This document shows, piece by piece, positions 1 to 7,447 of a stretch of 41,258 nt of DNA. A model generated the notes under the pieces. The model was given only the letters and a program-made list of their open reading frames with translations. It made no database searches and was not told where the DNA came from. The stretch is from NCBI GenBank assembly GCA_016929435.1, contig JAFGIV010000004.1, positions 1 through 41,258 on the forward strand, written 5' to 3'. The first letter of the stretch is position 1, and each line of letters opens with the position of its first letter. Source of the DNA: Candidatus Uhrbacteria bacterium. Its GTDB lineage: Bacteria > Patescibacteriota > Patescibacteriia > SG8-24. Position numbers and translations under genes: made by a program.

Positions 1-226
1 GATGGATAATCCGTTTGCTGGGTAAAATTCGCCCCGTGTCCCATTCGTCCCATTTCCGCCCTAAACCCCCCTGACCGAATCCCGTCACAGAATCCCAAAC
101 GGGACACTTAGAAAGCCCCTTAAAGATACAACAAAGCCCAGTACTAGGCCGAACTGGGCAGCCACGAGAACTCGACCGTTATGGTCGTGTTTTGGTATAC
201 TTATTACACCAAACAAGCTTTAATCA
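1..226. other. Non-coding left edge upstream of the M16 peptidase
   Basis: I see no gene here. The stretch holds a short tandem repeat (GTCCCATTC/GTCCCATTT at about 38-55), a separated 7-bp inverted repeat (GTGTCCC near 36 and GGGACAC near 103), a GCCCAG/CTGGGC stem at about 136-159, and a small palindrome CGACC-GTTAT-GGTCG at 173-187 just before the promoter of the next gene. None of these matches an RNA family I can name. Confidence 0.4.
193..201 (+). promoter_or_regulatory. Extended -10 promoter of the M16 peptidase
   Basis: The sequence TGG-TATACT is an extended -10 element. No good -35 is visible at 17 bp spacing. The start would fall near 208, giving a leader of about 20 nt. The small palindrome CGACCGTTATGGTCG ends six bases before it and could be an operator. 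Confidence 0.5.
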
Positions 227-1417
227 ATGCCACACATGAAAATAAACAAGATCATATTCGAGAATGGCTTTACCTTAATTCACCTTCCGTTTAAGGGATA
301 CAGAACCGCCTATTTCAACCTCATGCTTAGAGTGGGTTCTTTCGCTGACCCTAAAGATAAAGAAGGCCTGTCGCATCTTGTGGAGCATGTTCAGGCTGAG
401 AAAGTCTTGGGTTATTTGAGGAAAACGAAAGACGGCCGGCATATAGCTGATGATTTTTCGGCCGTTAGTTATGATAGGAGAATTGAGCTCTCTTCCACTT
501 TTCATAGGCGTTCCGCTAAAACCGCCTTTTTTGCCCTTAAAGAGGGGATTAACGGTTTGGTGGATGAAGGTCTGTTGGAGACCGAAAGGAAGCGGGTGAT
601 CAGTGAGCTTGGGGCCGAAATGGATTCGCCCGATAGTCGGCACTGGCATCAGGCAAAGAGTGCGGCTTTTGGCTTATCCGATGATAGGCATCTGGTTTTG
701 GGAAACGAGAAGACCGTCTCGTTGATGACGACTAATGATGTCAGGAGACACGTTGACCGCACTTATGTCGGACAGAACATGGTTCTGGTGGTGGCGGGTG
801 ATTTTGAATTTGCCCTAGCCAATAGTTTGGCCAAACAATGTTTTGGCGATTTGCGGAAAGGTCGTGTTGCCAAGACAAAAAAATGCCGTCATTTTGCTGG
901 AAAACTCAGGAAACCGGGTCGGGATATCAGGCGTACAACCTTTTCGTGGTTGGCCCCGTTTCATGACGTGAAGCAAAACCTGAAACTCTCTGCCGTGCTT
1001 AACGGACTTCAGGAGCGACTCAAAGAAAGCGTGGCTGATCCTTTGGGGATTTATTACCTGTCGGTCGACATGATAGTCTATGATCGTTTTGTTTGGGTGA
1101 CGATTCATGCGGAGGTTTCTTCGGATGTTCTTAAGAAGTACTTGTCTTTATGCAAGAAGAAGATTGAAGGTTATGCCGATGGTTTAACGGCTGAAGATTA
1201 CATGGTTCAGTCCGAAGCTTTGGCAACGGATTTGGACATGATTCAGGATTTTCCGAAAGATGCGGGAAGGGAGGTTCTTTGGAATTACCTCATGTTTGGA
1301 GACTTGTTTGATCCTGGTAAATTGTCCGAGTTATGCAAAGAAACAAATGATTTCAATGAATCAAAACGAATGTTTAGACGAATTGTCTGCAGGGAGCCAT
1401 TCATAGTTATTACGTAG
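227..1417 (+). CDS. M16 family zinc metallopeptidase (pitrilysin/MPP-like)
   Basis: Predicted zinc peptidase of the insulinase/mitochondrial-processing-peptidase family. The inverted zinc motif HLVEH lies at residues 50-54, and a glutamate follows after exactly 76 residues (E131, in SELGAE), the HxxEH-x76-E arrangement of active M16 subunits. The usual two half-domains can be traced: an N-terminal catalytic half and a C-terminal half from about residue 200 (VVAGDF near 190 closes the first half). At 396 residues it has the size of single-chain bacterial M16B proteins. There is no signal peptide, so it is probably cytoplasmic. Two starts compete, ATG 227 and ATG 236; neither has a Shine-Dalgarno. 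It stands alone, with its own promoter and a strong terminator. Substrate unknown. Confidence 0.85.
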   Translation: MPHMKINKIIFENGFTLIHLPFKGYRTAYFNLMLRVGSFADPKDKEGLSHLVEHVQAEKVLGYLRKTKDGRHIADDFSAVSYDRRIELSSTFHRRSAKTAFFALKEGINGLVDEGLLETERKRVISELGAEMDSPDSRHWHQAKSAAFGLSDDRHLVLGNEKTVSLMTTNDVRRHVDRTYVGQNMVLVVAGDFEFALANSLAKQCFGDLRKGRVAKTKKCRHFAGKLRKPGRDIRRTTFSWLAPFHDVKQNLKLSAVLNGLQERLKESVADPLGIYYLSVDMIVYDRFVWVTIHAEVSSDVLKKYLSLCKKKIEGYADGLTAEDYMVQSEALATDLDMIQDFPKDAGREVLWNYLMFGDLFDPGKLSELCKETNDFNESKRMFRRIVCREPFIVIT

Positions 1418-1449
1418 AAAAGTTCTAAACGCGTCCAAGACGGGCAGCC

Positions 1450-1490
1450 AACCCCCGTCGCCATCCGCAGGATGGCTATGGGGGTTTCTT
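1450..1490 (+). terminator. Strong intrinsic terminator after the M16 gene
   Basis: A long stem pairs AACCCCC..CCATCC with GGATGG..GGGGGTT around a GCA loop, with a small internal mismatch region, followed by TTTCTT. It starts about 30 bases after the M16 stop codon. Confidence 0.85.
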
Positions 1491-1757
1491 GTATGGGAAA
1501 ACTAACCCCTCGTAGCTCCGTCAGGAGCGGAGTGGGATAGTTCTGTAGCCACAAGAACCAGGCCTAGATGGGGCTGGTCTTTGTAATGAAAGCGCATGCT
1601 TGCGGTTGGGGATACCTTTTGATGCGTAGCAAACTTGCAAATTACATAAAACGGCAAAAAGGAGAGGGTTTCATACCCCTCATTTTTTTGTAGTTTAGCC
1701 AACTTTATTTTTGAAAACAATTTTCTTCATAAAATCTTTAGATTTGAAAATATAGTA
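1491..1757. other. Gene-free interval between the M16 gene and the next gene
   Basis: No convincing coding sequence. A 72-aa minus-strand ORF here has no recognisable features. The motif AGCCAC(G/A)AGAAC is shared with the interval before the M16 gene (at 160-172 and about 1547-1559). A second terminator-like hairpin lies at its far side, so a small transcript between 1500 and 1690 is possible but unproven. Confidence 0.35.
1662..1689 (+). terminator. Intrinsic terminator-like hairpin
   Basis: GAG-GGGT pairs with ACCC-CTC (one bulged A) around a five-base loop and is followed by ATTTTTTTG. No obvious gene lies just upstream, so it may end a small RNA or insulate the next promoter. Confidence 0.55.
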
Positions 1758-1786
1758 TTGACATGGATTATGCGGTATGATAGATT
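1758..1786 (+). promoter_or_regulatory. Promoter of the repeat-containing anchored protein
   Basis: A perfect -35 (TTGACA, 1758-1763) is followed after 17 bp by TAGATT (1781-1786); TATGAT at 1776-1781 is an alternative -10. The TTG used as start by the ORF track is the first half of this -35 box, so the true start must lie downstream. Confidence 0.55.
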
Positions 1787-1829
1787 ACACGCCGTAATGG
1801 ATCCTGAAAAGCCCTTCGGTCTAACGAAC

Positions 1830-2978
1830 ATGTCTATGAGAAAAGCAAAAACAATCGCACTTGTTGTCGTTTTGGTGGCCCTTGCCGGATTGGGGGTTTG
1901 GCTGTGGGGTTATGATTCCAAGATCGGCAACCTGAATATTTCCTTAAGCCAATCAAAAAATTTGATCCCCAACACAAACGATAATGGACCCAGGAAAGAT
2001 GTCCGAGATTGCCATGACGGCTCTGCCCTCACGGTCAGTGAGATTCCCGAAGGCTGGAGCGTCTCCTATCTAGACGACCTTTGCTTGGCTTTTGCTCACC
2101 CTTCCGGCTGGAGGATGGAAAGGGACGGCGAAAGTCACTGGCTGATCGGTGGTGGCGATAAGGGCGATTGGTCCGGAATCACAGCCAGGGAGATCAGCGA
2201 TTCGGCCGTGGAGTCCATGCTTAAGCAGGCTGACGTGACAGGTGTCCGAGAGAACGTCGACGGGACCCTGACGGTGACGGGCTTGGCCAGCGAGCGCGAC
2301 GGAAGGGCCAGCTACCTGGCGGAGAACGCTTGGACCGGCGTGAGGTACCTGATCGGCACGATAGGGGATGACGTCGAGAGTATGGAGAAACTGGTCGACA
2401 GCTTGGTTTCTTTCCGGGGAGATTTGGGACGTGAGCCTAGGGACCCAAACGAAACCTATACTAGATTGGGTGTTGTGGTTAAGTGCAGTGGCAATGATCA
2501 GCTAACGGTGAGCGACATTCCGATAAATTGGTCGGTTTCCTATATGGATTCCTTGTGTCTGGCCGTGCCGCATCCGTCGGAATGGGCGCCTGAACGAAAT
2601 GATCCGCATGGTTACCCCTCTGTGTGGCGGTTGAGAGAAAAAGGTAATACCTTGTTGAGCGTTAGCGGTAGCAGATTCCATCCATACGAAAGTAATGAGG
2701 AATGGTGCGAGTCTCTTTACGAAGGGAATGTTCGTGCACGGGTCGATAAATGGAGCCTTGCTGCAACACACCAAAAGGAAAGGCTGTGGGCATGTAACGG
2801 TGGTGTTACAGAACATGTGTCTTTCGGCGATACCAATGATGTTTTTTACTGGCAGTCGATTGTTTTATCAGACATAGATTCAAAAAACCAATACTGGTTT
2901 ACAGGTAGGTTTTCGGAAAACGATAATGAACGCAACAAGGTTATTGAAGATGCGGTTTTAGGGGCGAGCGTTCTATAG
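1830..2978 (+). CDS. Membrane-anchored extracellular protein with two internal repeats
   Basis: Function unknown. Starting at ATG 1830 (or 1836), the protein opens with a basic stretch and a single hydrophobic helix at about residues 7-26, so it is anchored with the rest outside. The body is a tandem duplication: repeat 1 from C61 and repeat 2 from C219 both begin with a cysteine, continue LTVS(E/D)IP..WSVSY(L/M)D.LCLA..HPS.W, and carry a second cysteine exactly 24 residues later (C85, C243), suggesting a disulfide in each. The repeats of about 150 residues may be PsbP-like or related beta folds, but I cannot assign a family. The track start at TTG 1758 overlaps the promoter and is rejected. 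It stands alone between a terminator and the M23 gene. Confidence 0.75.
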   Translation: MSMRKAKTIALVVVLVALAGLGVWLWGYDSKIGNLNISLSQSKNLIPNTNDNGPRKDVRDCHDGSALTVSEIPEGWSVSYLDDLCLAFAHPSGWRMERDGESHWLIGGGDKGDWSGITAREISDSAVESMLKQADVTGVRENVDGTLTVTGLASERDGRASYLAENAWTGVRYLIGTIGDDVESMEKLVDSLVSFRGDLGREPRDPNETYTRLGVVVKCSGNDQLTVSDIPINWSVSYMDSLCLAVPHPSEWAPERNDPHGYPSVWRLREKGNTLLSVSGSRFHPYESNEEWCESLYEGNVRARVDKWSLAATHQKERLWACNGGVTEHVSFGDTNDVFYWQSIVLSDIDSKNQYWFTGRFSENDNERNKVIEDAVLGASVL

Positions 2979-3073
2979 CCCTCTTAAGACTTGCACGATT
3001 TTCGTCATCGGCTCAATGGGGTTGACCATTGGGCTATGAGGGCAATTGTGCCCCAAGGTCATTGACAACACAC

Positions 3074-3080
3074 AAGGAGG
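3074..3080 (+). promoter_or_regulatory. Strong Shine-Dalgarno of the M23 gene
   Basis: AAGGAGG sits six bases before ATG 3087 and fixes the start. Such a full Shine-Dalgarno is rare in this window. Confidence 0.8.
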
Positions 3081-3086
3081 TTAGTC

Positions 3087-3761
3087 ATGGCAGAGAGAAG
3101 ATTGGTTCTGTTGGTTTTGGTTATGTTATTTGTTTTGGGTGTGCCTATATCGGCGTTCGCTCAGCAGACAGCCGGAGAGATTGGTATGGATTTGCGGTTG
3201 CCTTTCCGGTCAGATAACGCATATCTTGTGACCCAGACCTATTGCCCCAATGATTTGGATCCAGATGGGAACGCTTGTTTCTCCCATAAGAATTACTATC
3301 ATGTGGCTGGTTTGGATAATGATAACTATGCCATAGACTTTGCCGGCGGTAGTCCTTATGACGTATTGGCAACTGCGGATGGAACCGTTATAGAGAAGGG
3401 TCCTTACGGCGGGTGGGGAAATCAGATAAGGATAGAACATCCGAATGGATGCATATCTCGGTACGGTCATATGTCATCTTTTGCTTCAGGCGTCAATATA
3501 GGCACGTCAGTATCACAGGGGCAAAAAATAGGTGTGGAGGGGAATACGGGAAGTTCGACAGGTATACATATACACTTTTCCCTACATTGTCCTGTCCCCG
3601 GCAGTAATCCGACCTATTATGATCCAGTAATACCAGAGCCTATTTCTGGATACACTGATTTCATTAGGGTAATCAGTAACTCTTGCCACCAACTTGATCC
3701 TCAAAAAGCACCTCGAGAAGGTGCTTTTCTGTTTCTTTCATGGTCAGGTTTCGGTGATTGA
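3087..3761 (+). CDS. Secreted M23 family peptidase, 3' end altered by IS insertion
   Basis: Predicted zinc endopeptidase cutting peptidoglycan cross-bridges outside the membrane. A signal peptide covers residues 1-25 (cut near AFA-QQ). The LytM core shows NYAIDFAGG, RYGHMSSF and the zinc-binding GIHIHFSLH. The first histidine of the usual HxxxD motif is an asparagine, but a histidine 12 residues before the aspartate (YYHVAG...IDF) fits the beta-lytic protease arrangement, so it may still be active. The IS1595 element begins at 3667; everything after residue 193 (..GYTDFI) is encoded by IS DNA. Joining the flanks restores a natural ending of ten codons (KVGQVFLNGC) and a stop at 4625-4627. The catalytic domain is intact, so the altered protein may still work. 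Confidence 0.85.
   Translation: MAERRLVLLVLVMLFVLGVPISAFAQQTAGEIGMDLRLPFRSDNAYLVTQTYCPNDLDPDGNACFSHKNYYHVAGLDNDNYAIDFAGGSPYDVLATADGTVIEKGPYGGWGNQIRIEHPNGCISRYGHMSSFASGVNIGTSVSQGQKIGVEGNTGSSTGIHIHFSLHCPVPGSNPTYYDPVIPEPISGYTDFIRVISNSCHQLDPQKAPREGAFLFLSWSGFGD
3667..3695 (+). repeat. IS1595 left terminal inverted repeat
   Basis: GGGTAATCAGTAACTC followed by TTGCCACCAACTTG. It contains the transposase stop codon and forms the C-terminal extension of the interrupted M23 ORF. Confidence 0.75.
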
Positions 3762-4487
3762 ACCTCCATGCGATCTCTCCGACGAACAGGTGGAGCCTGT
3801 CCCTCCTCATCCCGCCGATGCATCCCATACGGCGCTTCATCAGGCCCCAGAACCCCTCGATGTTGTTGGTGTGGACGTCGCCCCCCACCAACTCGCCGCC
3901 GGCATGGTCCACCCAGCGGTGCGTGTACCCGGAGCCCCACAGCCCGCGGTACATCCTGAAGCCGTCGGTGCATACGGTCGACCCCATCGCGACGTGCCTG
4001 CGCACGAAGCCGGCCACGAAGGGCATGTCCAGCTTCCGCGGATCGACCTCGACCCACACACGGCCGGTCTTGCGCGAGAAAAGGCCCACGATGGGGAGCT
4101 TGTCGGTCCCGTGGCCCCTCTTGGCCGGACCCAGCCTCCTGATGTGCAGCCCCTTGTTCTTCCTCTGCCCGCCGATGTACGCCTCGTCCATCTCGACCGT
4201 GCCGGAAACGGGGGGCGGGACGTCCCGGAACATCGCTTCCCTGATCCTGTGGGTTGCGAGTTGGGCGGTCTTGGCGGACAGACCCGACTCCTCAGCCACG
4301 CGCAGCGACGACCTCTCCCGAAGGAACGTCCGCGCTATCGAGCCCCACGCCTCGCGGTCGATGCGGAACCCCTAAGGGGATACGTCCTGGCAGAGTATCC
4401 GGTTCGGCATCTCTTGCATCTTGTCTTGTCTCGGCGCAGCTTCCACGCCCTCGTGTGCCCGCAGCTCGGGCATGTCGTCTTCCCCAT
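3673..4487 (-). pseudogene. IS1595-family transposase, frameshifted
   Basis: DDE transposase of the ISXO2-like/IS1595 family. Read from ATG 4487, the first frame gives an N-terminal zinc ribbon (CPSCG...CKRC, then GYSARTYPL) and then hits a stop. The remaining protein continues in the -1 frame (FRIDREAWGS...RVAEES) and joins the 208-aa ORF of the track, with the catalytic parts EMDEAYIGG, CTDGFRMY and HTNNIEGFWGLMKRR. The frame change falls in CCCCTTAGGGG, a small palindrome with a G run. This could be an inactivating indel or programmed slippage; the -1 frame has a TAG just upstream of the join. The track start at 4299 is GTG and would lack the zinc ribbon. Confidence 0.8.
3702..3728. terminator. 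Bidirectional terminator-like hairpin inside the IS left end
   Basis: AAAAAGCACCT pairs with AGGTGCTTTT around a five-base loop, with A and T runs on the two sides. It lies in the last codons of the transposase and could stop transcription in both directions, limiting read-through between host gene and IS. Confidence 0.6.
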
Positions 4488-4490
4488 ATT

Positions 4491-4510
4491 TGGTGGCAGA
4501 GTTACTGATT
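4491..4510 (-). repeat. Extra internal copy of the IS end
   Basis: On the minus strand it reads AATCAGTAACTC then TGCCACCAA, closer to the left end in its middle part than the outer right end is. It lies just upstream of the transposase ATG. Confidence 0.65.
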
Positions 4511-4558
4511 CATGGGGATATCTTCGTTTATCTGCTGGGTTAATACAAAAAGCGCCAC

Positions 4559-4587
4559 ATAGCTGGTGGCACTTCTACTGATTACCC
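4559..4587 (-). repeat. IS1595 right terminal inverted repeat (outer)
   Basis: On the minus strand it reads GGGTAATCAGTAGAAG then TGCCACCAGCTATG. Its inner half also forms a hairpin (AGCGCCAC with GTGGCACT). Confidence 0.7.
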
Positions 4588-4718
4588 TTTGTTTAAGGTT
4601 GGTCAAGTTTTTTTGAACGGCTGTTGAGCGTCCTATATGGGTCAGGGCCGTGCGTAGCATTTTTGAGCTTATTTCTGGTTCGAATCATAGACCCATCCGT
4701 AGCGTTTGTTTTTGTCGG

Positions 4719-4747
4719 TTGTATTAGTTTAATTTTGTTAGTAAGAT
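4719..4747 (+). promoter_or_regulatory. Promoter of the five-gene operon
   Basis: TTGTAT (4719-4724), a 17-bp spacer and TAAGAT (4742-4747). The predicted transcription start, near 4754, is only a few bases before ATG 4758, so the message would be nearly leaderless. Confidence 0.6.
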
Positions 4748-4757
4748 ATCAATAATT

Positions 4758-5768
4758 ATGAATGAGCGTTTCGACACGAGTAAAATCGAAATAGAGCCGG
4801 AGACCGCTTCGTTTTCAGAAAACGAAAAGCGCGTAATGGCTGACGCCAACCTGACGCCGGAAACGTTGAAGGAGCTTGTTTCGGGTCAGCCTTTCGCTGA
4901 AGGGAGCTATGCCATGCTTTTCGATCTTAAACCCCATGGGAGGGATTGGGTTGCAAAAGTCGGTCGAGGCGGCAAGGCCGAGACCATCAGGGGCGCTAGG
5001 GAGAACGTCACATTGCGCCTGCTGCGGATAAAGGGCTTCAAGGATGCACCTGATGTACACGGATATTTGGCGCAGCCAAACGTCCTTTTTGAGGAAAAGA
5101 TCGAGGGCAGGCCCATCGACAGCTTCGATGAACGCACCATCGCGGATTTGGCCGATGTTCTCGCCAGTCTGCACTCGATAAAGCTGGATGCGTTCGGTAA
5201 GCCTCTTGAAAACCGCAAGCGCGGCAGCCGTTTGGATTGCCTGCGGAGAGGGGAGGCAATTCTCCGCAACTTGGCTGCAGCCCAAGAGGGTAATGTTGAA
5301 ATCGTGACGTTGGCTAAGTCCATGCTGGAGAAAATCGCGCTTGAGGCCGAACAGGTTACCGATGCCTTCTCCAGCAGCGACTTCACGCTCGTCCATTTTG
5401 ACCTGAATCCCGGCAACATCCTCCGTTCGGAAAAGGACGGCTCCTTGGTCATCATCGATTGGGAACAGGCCTTGGTCGGTGATAACGCAATGGACATCGC
5501 CAAGCTTTTCCTTAAATGCGGTTTCGACGCCAGGCGGCGAGAAATATTCCTGCAAGAGTATGAGTTGCGACTGCCGGGGGCAGATCCGGGGTTCGAACAT
5601 CGCCTCCGTATCTACGAGCCGTTGGTGCTCATCAATTCTGTCCTGTGGCGGCTGCGGACGCTTGCCGACCCCCGGAAACAAGGGGCGGAAAACGAGGAAT
5701 TCATTCGTTGCGTCAAATCCGGTTTGGAGGTTGAGGCGGCGAAGCTTAAAGAATTAGCCACGGCATGA
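4758..5768 (+). CDS. Aminoglycoside phosphotransferase/choline kinase-fold protein
   Basis: Predicted ATP-dependent small-molecule kinase of the APH superfamily. The catalytic loop is LVHFDLNPGN (H213, D215, N220) and the metal-binding aspartate is in VIIDWEQA (D234). The ATP lysine is likely K67 (WVAKVG), preceded by the glycine-containing FAEGSYAML loop. At 336 residues it is close to family length. It is the first gene of a tight operon with a PHP phosphoesterase, a nucleotidyltransferase and a glycosyltransferase, so I infer it phosphorylates a sugar, polyol or amino-alcohol used in building a surface glycoconjugate rather than an antibiotic. No Shine-Dalgarno; the start is supported by the nearly leaderless promoter. 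Confidence 0.8.
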   Translation: MNERFDTSKIEIEPETASFSENEKRVMADANLTPETLKELVSGQPFAEGSYAMLFDLKPHGRDWVAKVGRGGKAETIRGARENVTLRLLRIKGFKDAPDVHGYLAQPNVLFEEKIEGRPIDSFDERTIADLADVLASLHSIKLDAFGKPLENRKRGSRLDCLRRGEAILRNLAAAQEGNVEIVTLAKSMLEKIALEAEQVTDAFSSSDFTLVHFDLNPGNILRSEKDGSLVIIDWEQALVGDNAMDIAKLFLKCGFDARRREIFLQEYELRLPGADPGFEHRLRIYEPLVLINSVLWRLRTLADPRKQGAENEEFIRCVKSGLEVEAAKLKELATA

Positions 5769-5774
5769 GATCTT

Positions 5775-6641
5775 ATGTTTGACCTGCATTTTCACTCGAA
5801 CTGTTCCGACGGTAAGCTTTCGATCGCCGACCTCGCTGTTCTTGTCCGGGAGCTCAAGCTGAAATTTTGCGCCCTCACCGACCATGACACCGTGGCGGGG
5901 ATCGGGGAGATGCAAGAGCTTCTCGGCGGTTCCGGCACGACGCTCATCACCGGCGCGGAACTGACGGCGCTCTACCGTGGCAACGAGGTTCATGTGCTTG
6001 CTTACGATCTCGATGTCGAAGCGGCGGCGGCAGTTCTTAAGGAGCGCAACGACCTCGTCTGGCAACAGAAGGGCCGGGAGATGGCGGAGGTCGTGAGCCT
6101 GTTCCGGTCGGCCGGGTTCGAGGTGTCGGAAGGTCTGGAACCGTCGCCCAAGAAGCCCGTCGGCCTGACCGTGGCGCTTGACGTCTACAATAACCCCGTC
6201 AACCAGGCCCGGTTCGTCGAGCGGCACGGCCGTCTGCTCGACCACCAGGAATTCTTTGACGCCTACCAGGCGGAAGGCAAGGGCTGCGCCACCAAGCGGA
6301 GCGGCGTCGAGTTCGGGTGGCTCGTCGGCAAGTTCAAGGGCATTGCCAAGGACCTGATCATCGCCCACCCGTTCGTACCCGTCAGTTTCTTCGTAAAGCC
6401 GCTCAACGAGCGGGATATTCTCGATCTGATTGATCAGGGCGCGACAGGCGTCGAGGTTTACCACGATAAGACCTCGCCAGGGCAGGTCGAGTTGTTGAAG
6501 CGTTTCGTCGGCGAGCGTCACCTTCATTTCACCGGCGGCTCCGACTTCCATGGCAAGAAGACCGACGTTCCGCTGGGCCACTGCGGTCCCGACACGGCCA
6601 TCCCCGAATTCAGCCTCGCAGGGCATTCCTATAGGTTATGA
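5775..6641 (+). CDS. PHP-domain metal-dependent phosphoesterase
   Basis: Member of the PHP family, phosphoesterases with a three-metal centre. The motifs are in order: DLHFHSNCSDG (residues 3-13), LTDHDTVAG (about 36-44), a histidine in IIAHPF (about 196-201) and GGSDFHG near the end. At 288 residues it resembles the YciV/RNase AM-type or histidinol-phosphatase-like subgroup. It starts six bases after the kinase stop and overlaps the next gene by ATGA. In this setting it could remove a phosphate made by the upstream kinase or act on a nucleotide intermediate; a nuclease role cannot be excluded. GC content is visibly higher than in the surrounding genes. Confidence 0.85.
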   Translation: MFDLHFHSNCSDGKLSIADLAVLVRELKLKFCALTDHDTVAGIGEMQELLGGSGTTLITGAELTALYRGNEVHVLAYDLDVEAAAAVLKERNDLVWQQKGREMAEVVSLFRSAGFEVSEGLEPSPKKPVGLTVALDVYNNPVNQARFVERHGRLLDHQEFFDAYQAEGKGCATKRSGVEFGWLVGKFKGIAKDLIIAHPFVPVSFFVKPLNERDILDLIDQGATGVEVYHDKTSPGQVELLKRFVGERHLHFTGGSDFHGKKTDVPLGHCGPDTAIPEFSLAGHSYRL

Positions 6642-7447
6642 GCCAAGCGAAAGTCATCAAGACCGTCCGCGGCACGATTAAGAAGGGGATTTACTACCTT
6701 GGCGCACGGATACCGTACGAGCTGACGCAACGGCTGATCAGCCCATTATCGCAGCCGATCGGGGAAATCGTCAAGGAATACCCGGTCGTCGGCGAGCTTT
6801 ACGACGACGATCTCAAGATCCGCGAGACCGATGACCTGCTCGACGAGGTACTGGCGAAGCGCAATCCGTTTCCGGCCGAGGAGATGAAGCGGGTGATTGC
6901 CGGATTTGCGGCGTCGTCGTCGAAGTTTCGCGATGTCGTGCGGCTCTTCTCGCTCGAACTTGACCTGCGCGGCCAGGAGCGGGACACTCCAGAACTGCGG
7001 GCGCAGATCAAGGAGCTGATCGACCTGCGGCCCTGCGACTACTTCCTGCTCGCCGACGACCTCATCGCCCGGCAGGGATCGGCGCTCGACCGGAGCGACC
7101 TCGAACGTTCCGTCAGGTTCTTCCGCGAGTTCCAGCGGCTGCGCGACCTCTTGGATGACATGATGTCCATCGAGGAGGATGCGCTAAAGAACTCGTACAA
7201 CAGTATCGTGACGGCGAAAACCTGCGGCGTCCCTTGGGATTTCTTCGATGGCATCGTCCAAGGCAAGCTCGCCGAGATGAAGGGGCTGGTCGGCTTGATC
7301 AGGCGGCACCCGTATCTTGATTTGCTTGAGAAGACCGTCGATTTTTGGATGGCAGAATACGAGCTGCTGTTCAAGCCTCTCCTGACCGGCTATTATGCCG
7401 ACCCCAAGGAGTTTGAGAAGAACTACTTCATGTTCAAACAGACATGA
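6638..7447 (+). CDS. Unknown all-helical protein, third gene of the operon
   Basis: I do not recognise a family. The sequence looks entirely alpha-helical, 269 residues, without signal peptide or clear membrane segment. Residues about 165-190 read FQRLRDLLDDMMSIEED, an aspartate-rich helix recalling the second Asp-rich motif of class I isoprenoid synthases, but a matching first motif is not evident (DDDLKIRETDD near 57-67 is the only candidate). Start and stop both overlap neighbours by ATGA, so it is made in step with the PHP enzyme and the nucleotidyltransferase. If the resemblance is real, it might handle a polyprenyl or lipid carrier for the glycosyltransferase; this is only a suggestion. 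Confidence 0.65.
   Translation: MSQAKVIKTVRGTIKKGIYYLGARIPYELTQRLISPLSQPIGEIVKEYPVVGELYDDDLKIRETDDLLDEVLAKRNPFPAEEMKRVIAGFAASSSKFRDVVRLFSLELDLRGQERDTPELRAQIKELIDLRPCDYFLLADDLIARQGSALDRSDLERSVRFFREFQRLRDLLDDMMSIEEDALKNSYNSIVTAKTCGVPWDFFDGIVQGKLAEMKGLVGLIRRHPYLDLLEKTVDFWMAEYELLFKPLLTGYYADPKEFEKNYFMFKQT

Larger units (their letters stand above)
3667..4587 (-). mobile_element. IS1595-family insertion sequence in the M23 gene
   Basis: The left end and the inverted right end both read GGGTAATCAGTA, then differ slightly, then share TGCCACCA. The element carries one IS1595-type transposase on the minus strand. The flanking octamers TTTCATTA (3659-3666) and TTTGTTTA (4588-4595) match at six of eight positions, as expected for the 8-bp target duplication of this family after some decay. 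A further copy of the end sequence lies inside at 4491-4510. Confidence 0.8.

Noticed and set aside
130-190. A tRNA-like 3' end on the minus strand (TGGCTGCCCA near GGTCGAGTTCTCG)
   Set aside because: No complete cloverleaf can be drawn; the TTCGA core is missing. The short motif GGGCAGCCA also occurs at 1442-1450, but nine bases could be chance.
1758-1829. The TTG start at 1758 for the repeat protein
   Set aside because: That TTG is part of a perfect TTGACA -35 box, and a signal-anchor helix starts neatly at ATG 1830.
3694-4581. A 295-aa plus-strand ORF across the IS
   Set aside because: It is antisense to the IS1595 transposase, whose DDE motifs are clear on the minus strand.
4637-4696. 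A possible tRNA: ATGGGTC and GACCCAT as acceptor stem with GGTTCGAATC before the 3' side
   Set aside because: The total length is about 60 bases, the T-stem does not pair, and there is no D-arm or anticodon arm. At most it is a decayed fragment.
4758-5768. An aminoglycoside resistance gene
   Set aside because: The APH fold is shared with many metabolic kinases; the operon context points to biosynthesis and no specific resistance subfamily features could be recognised.
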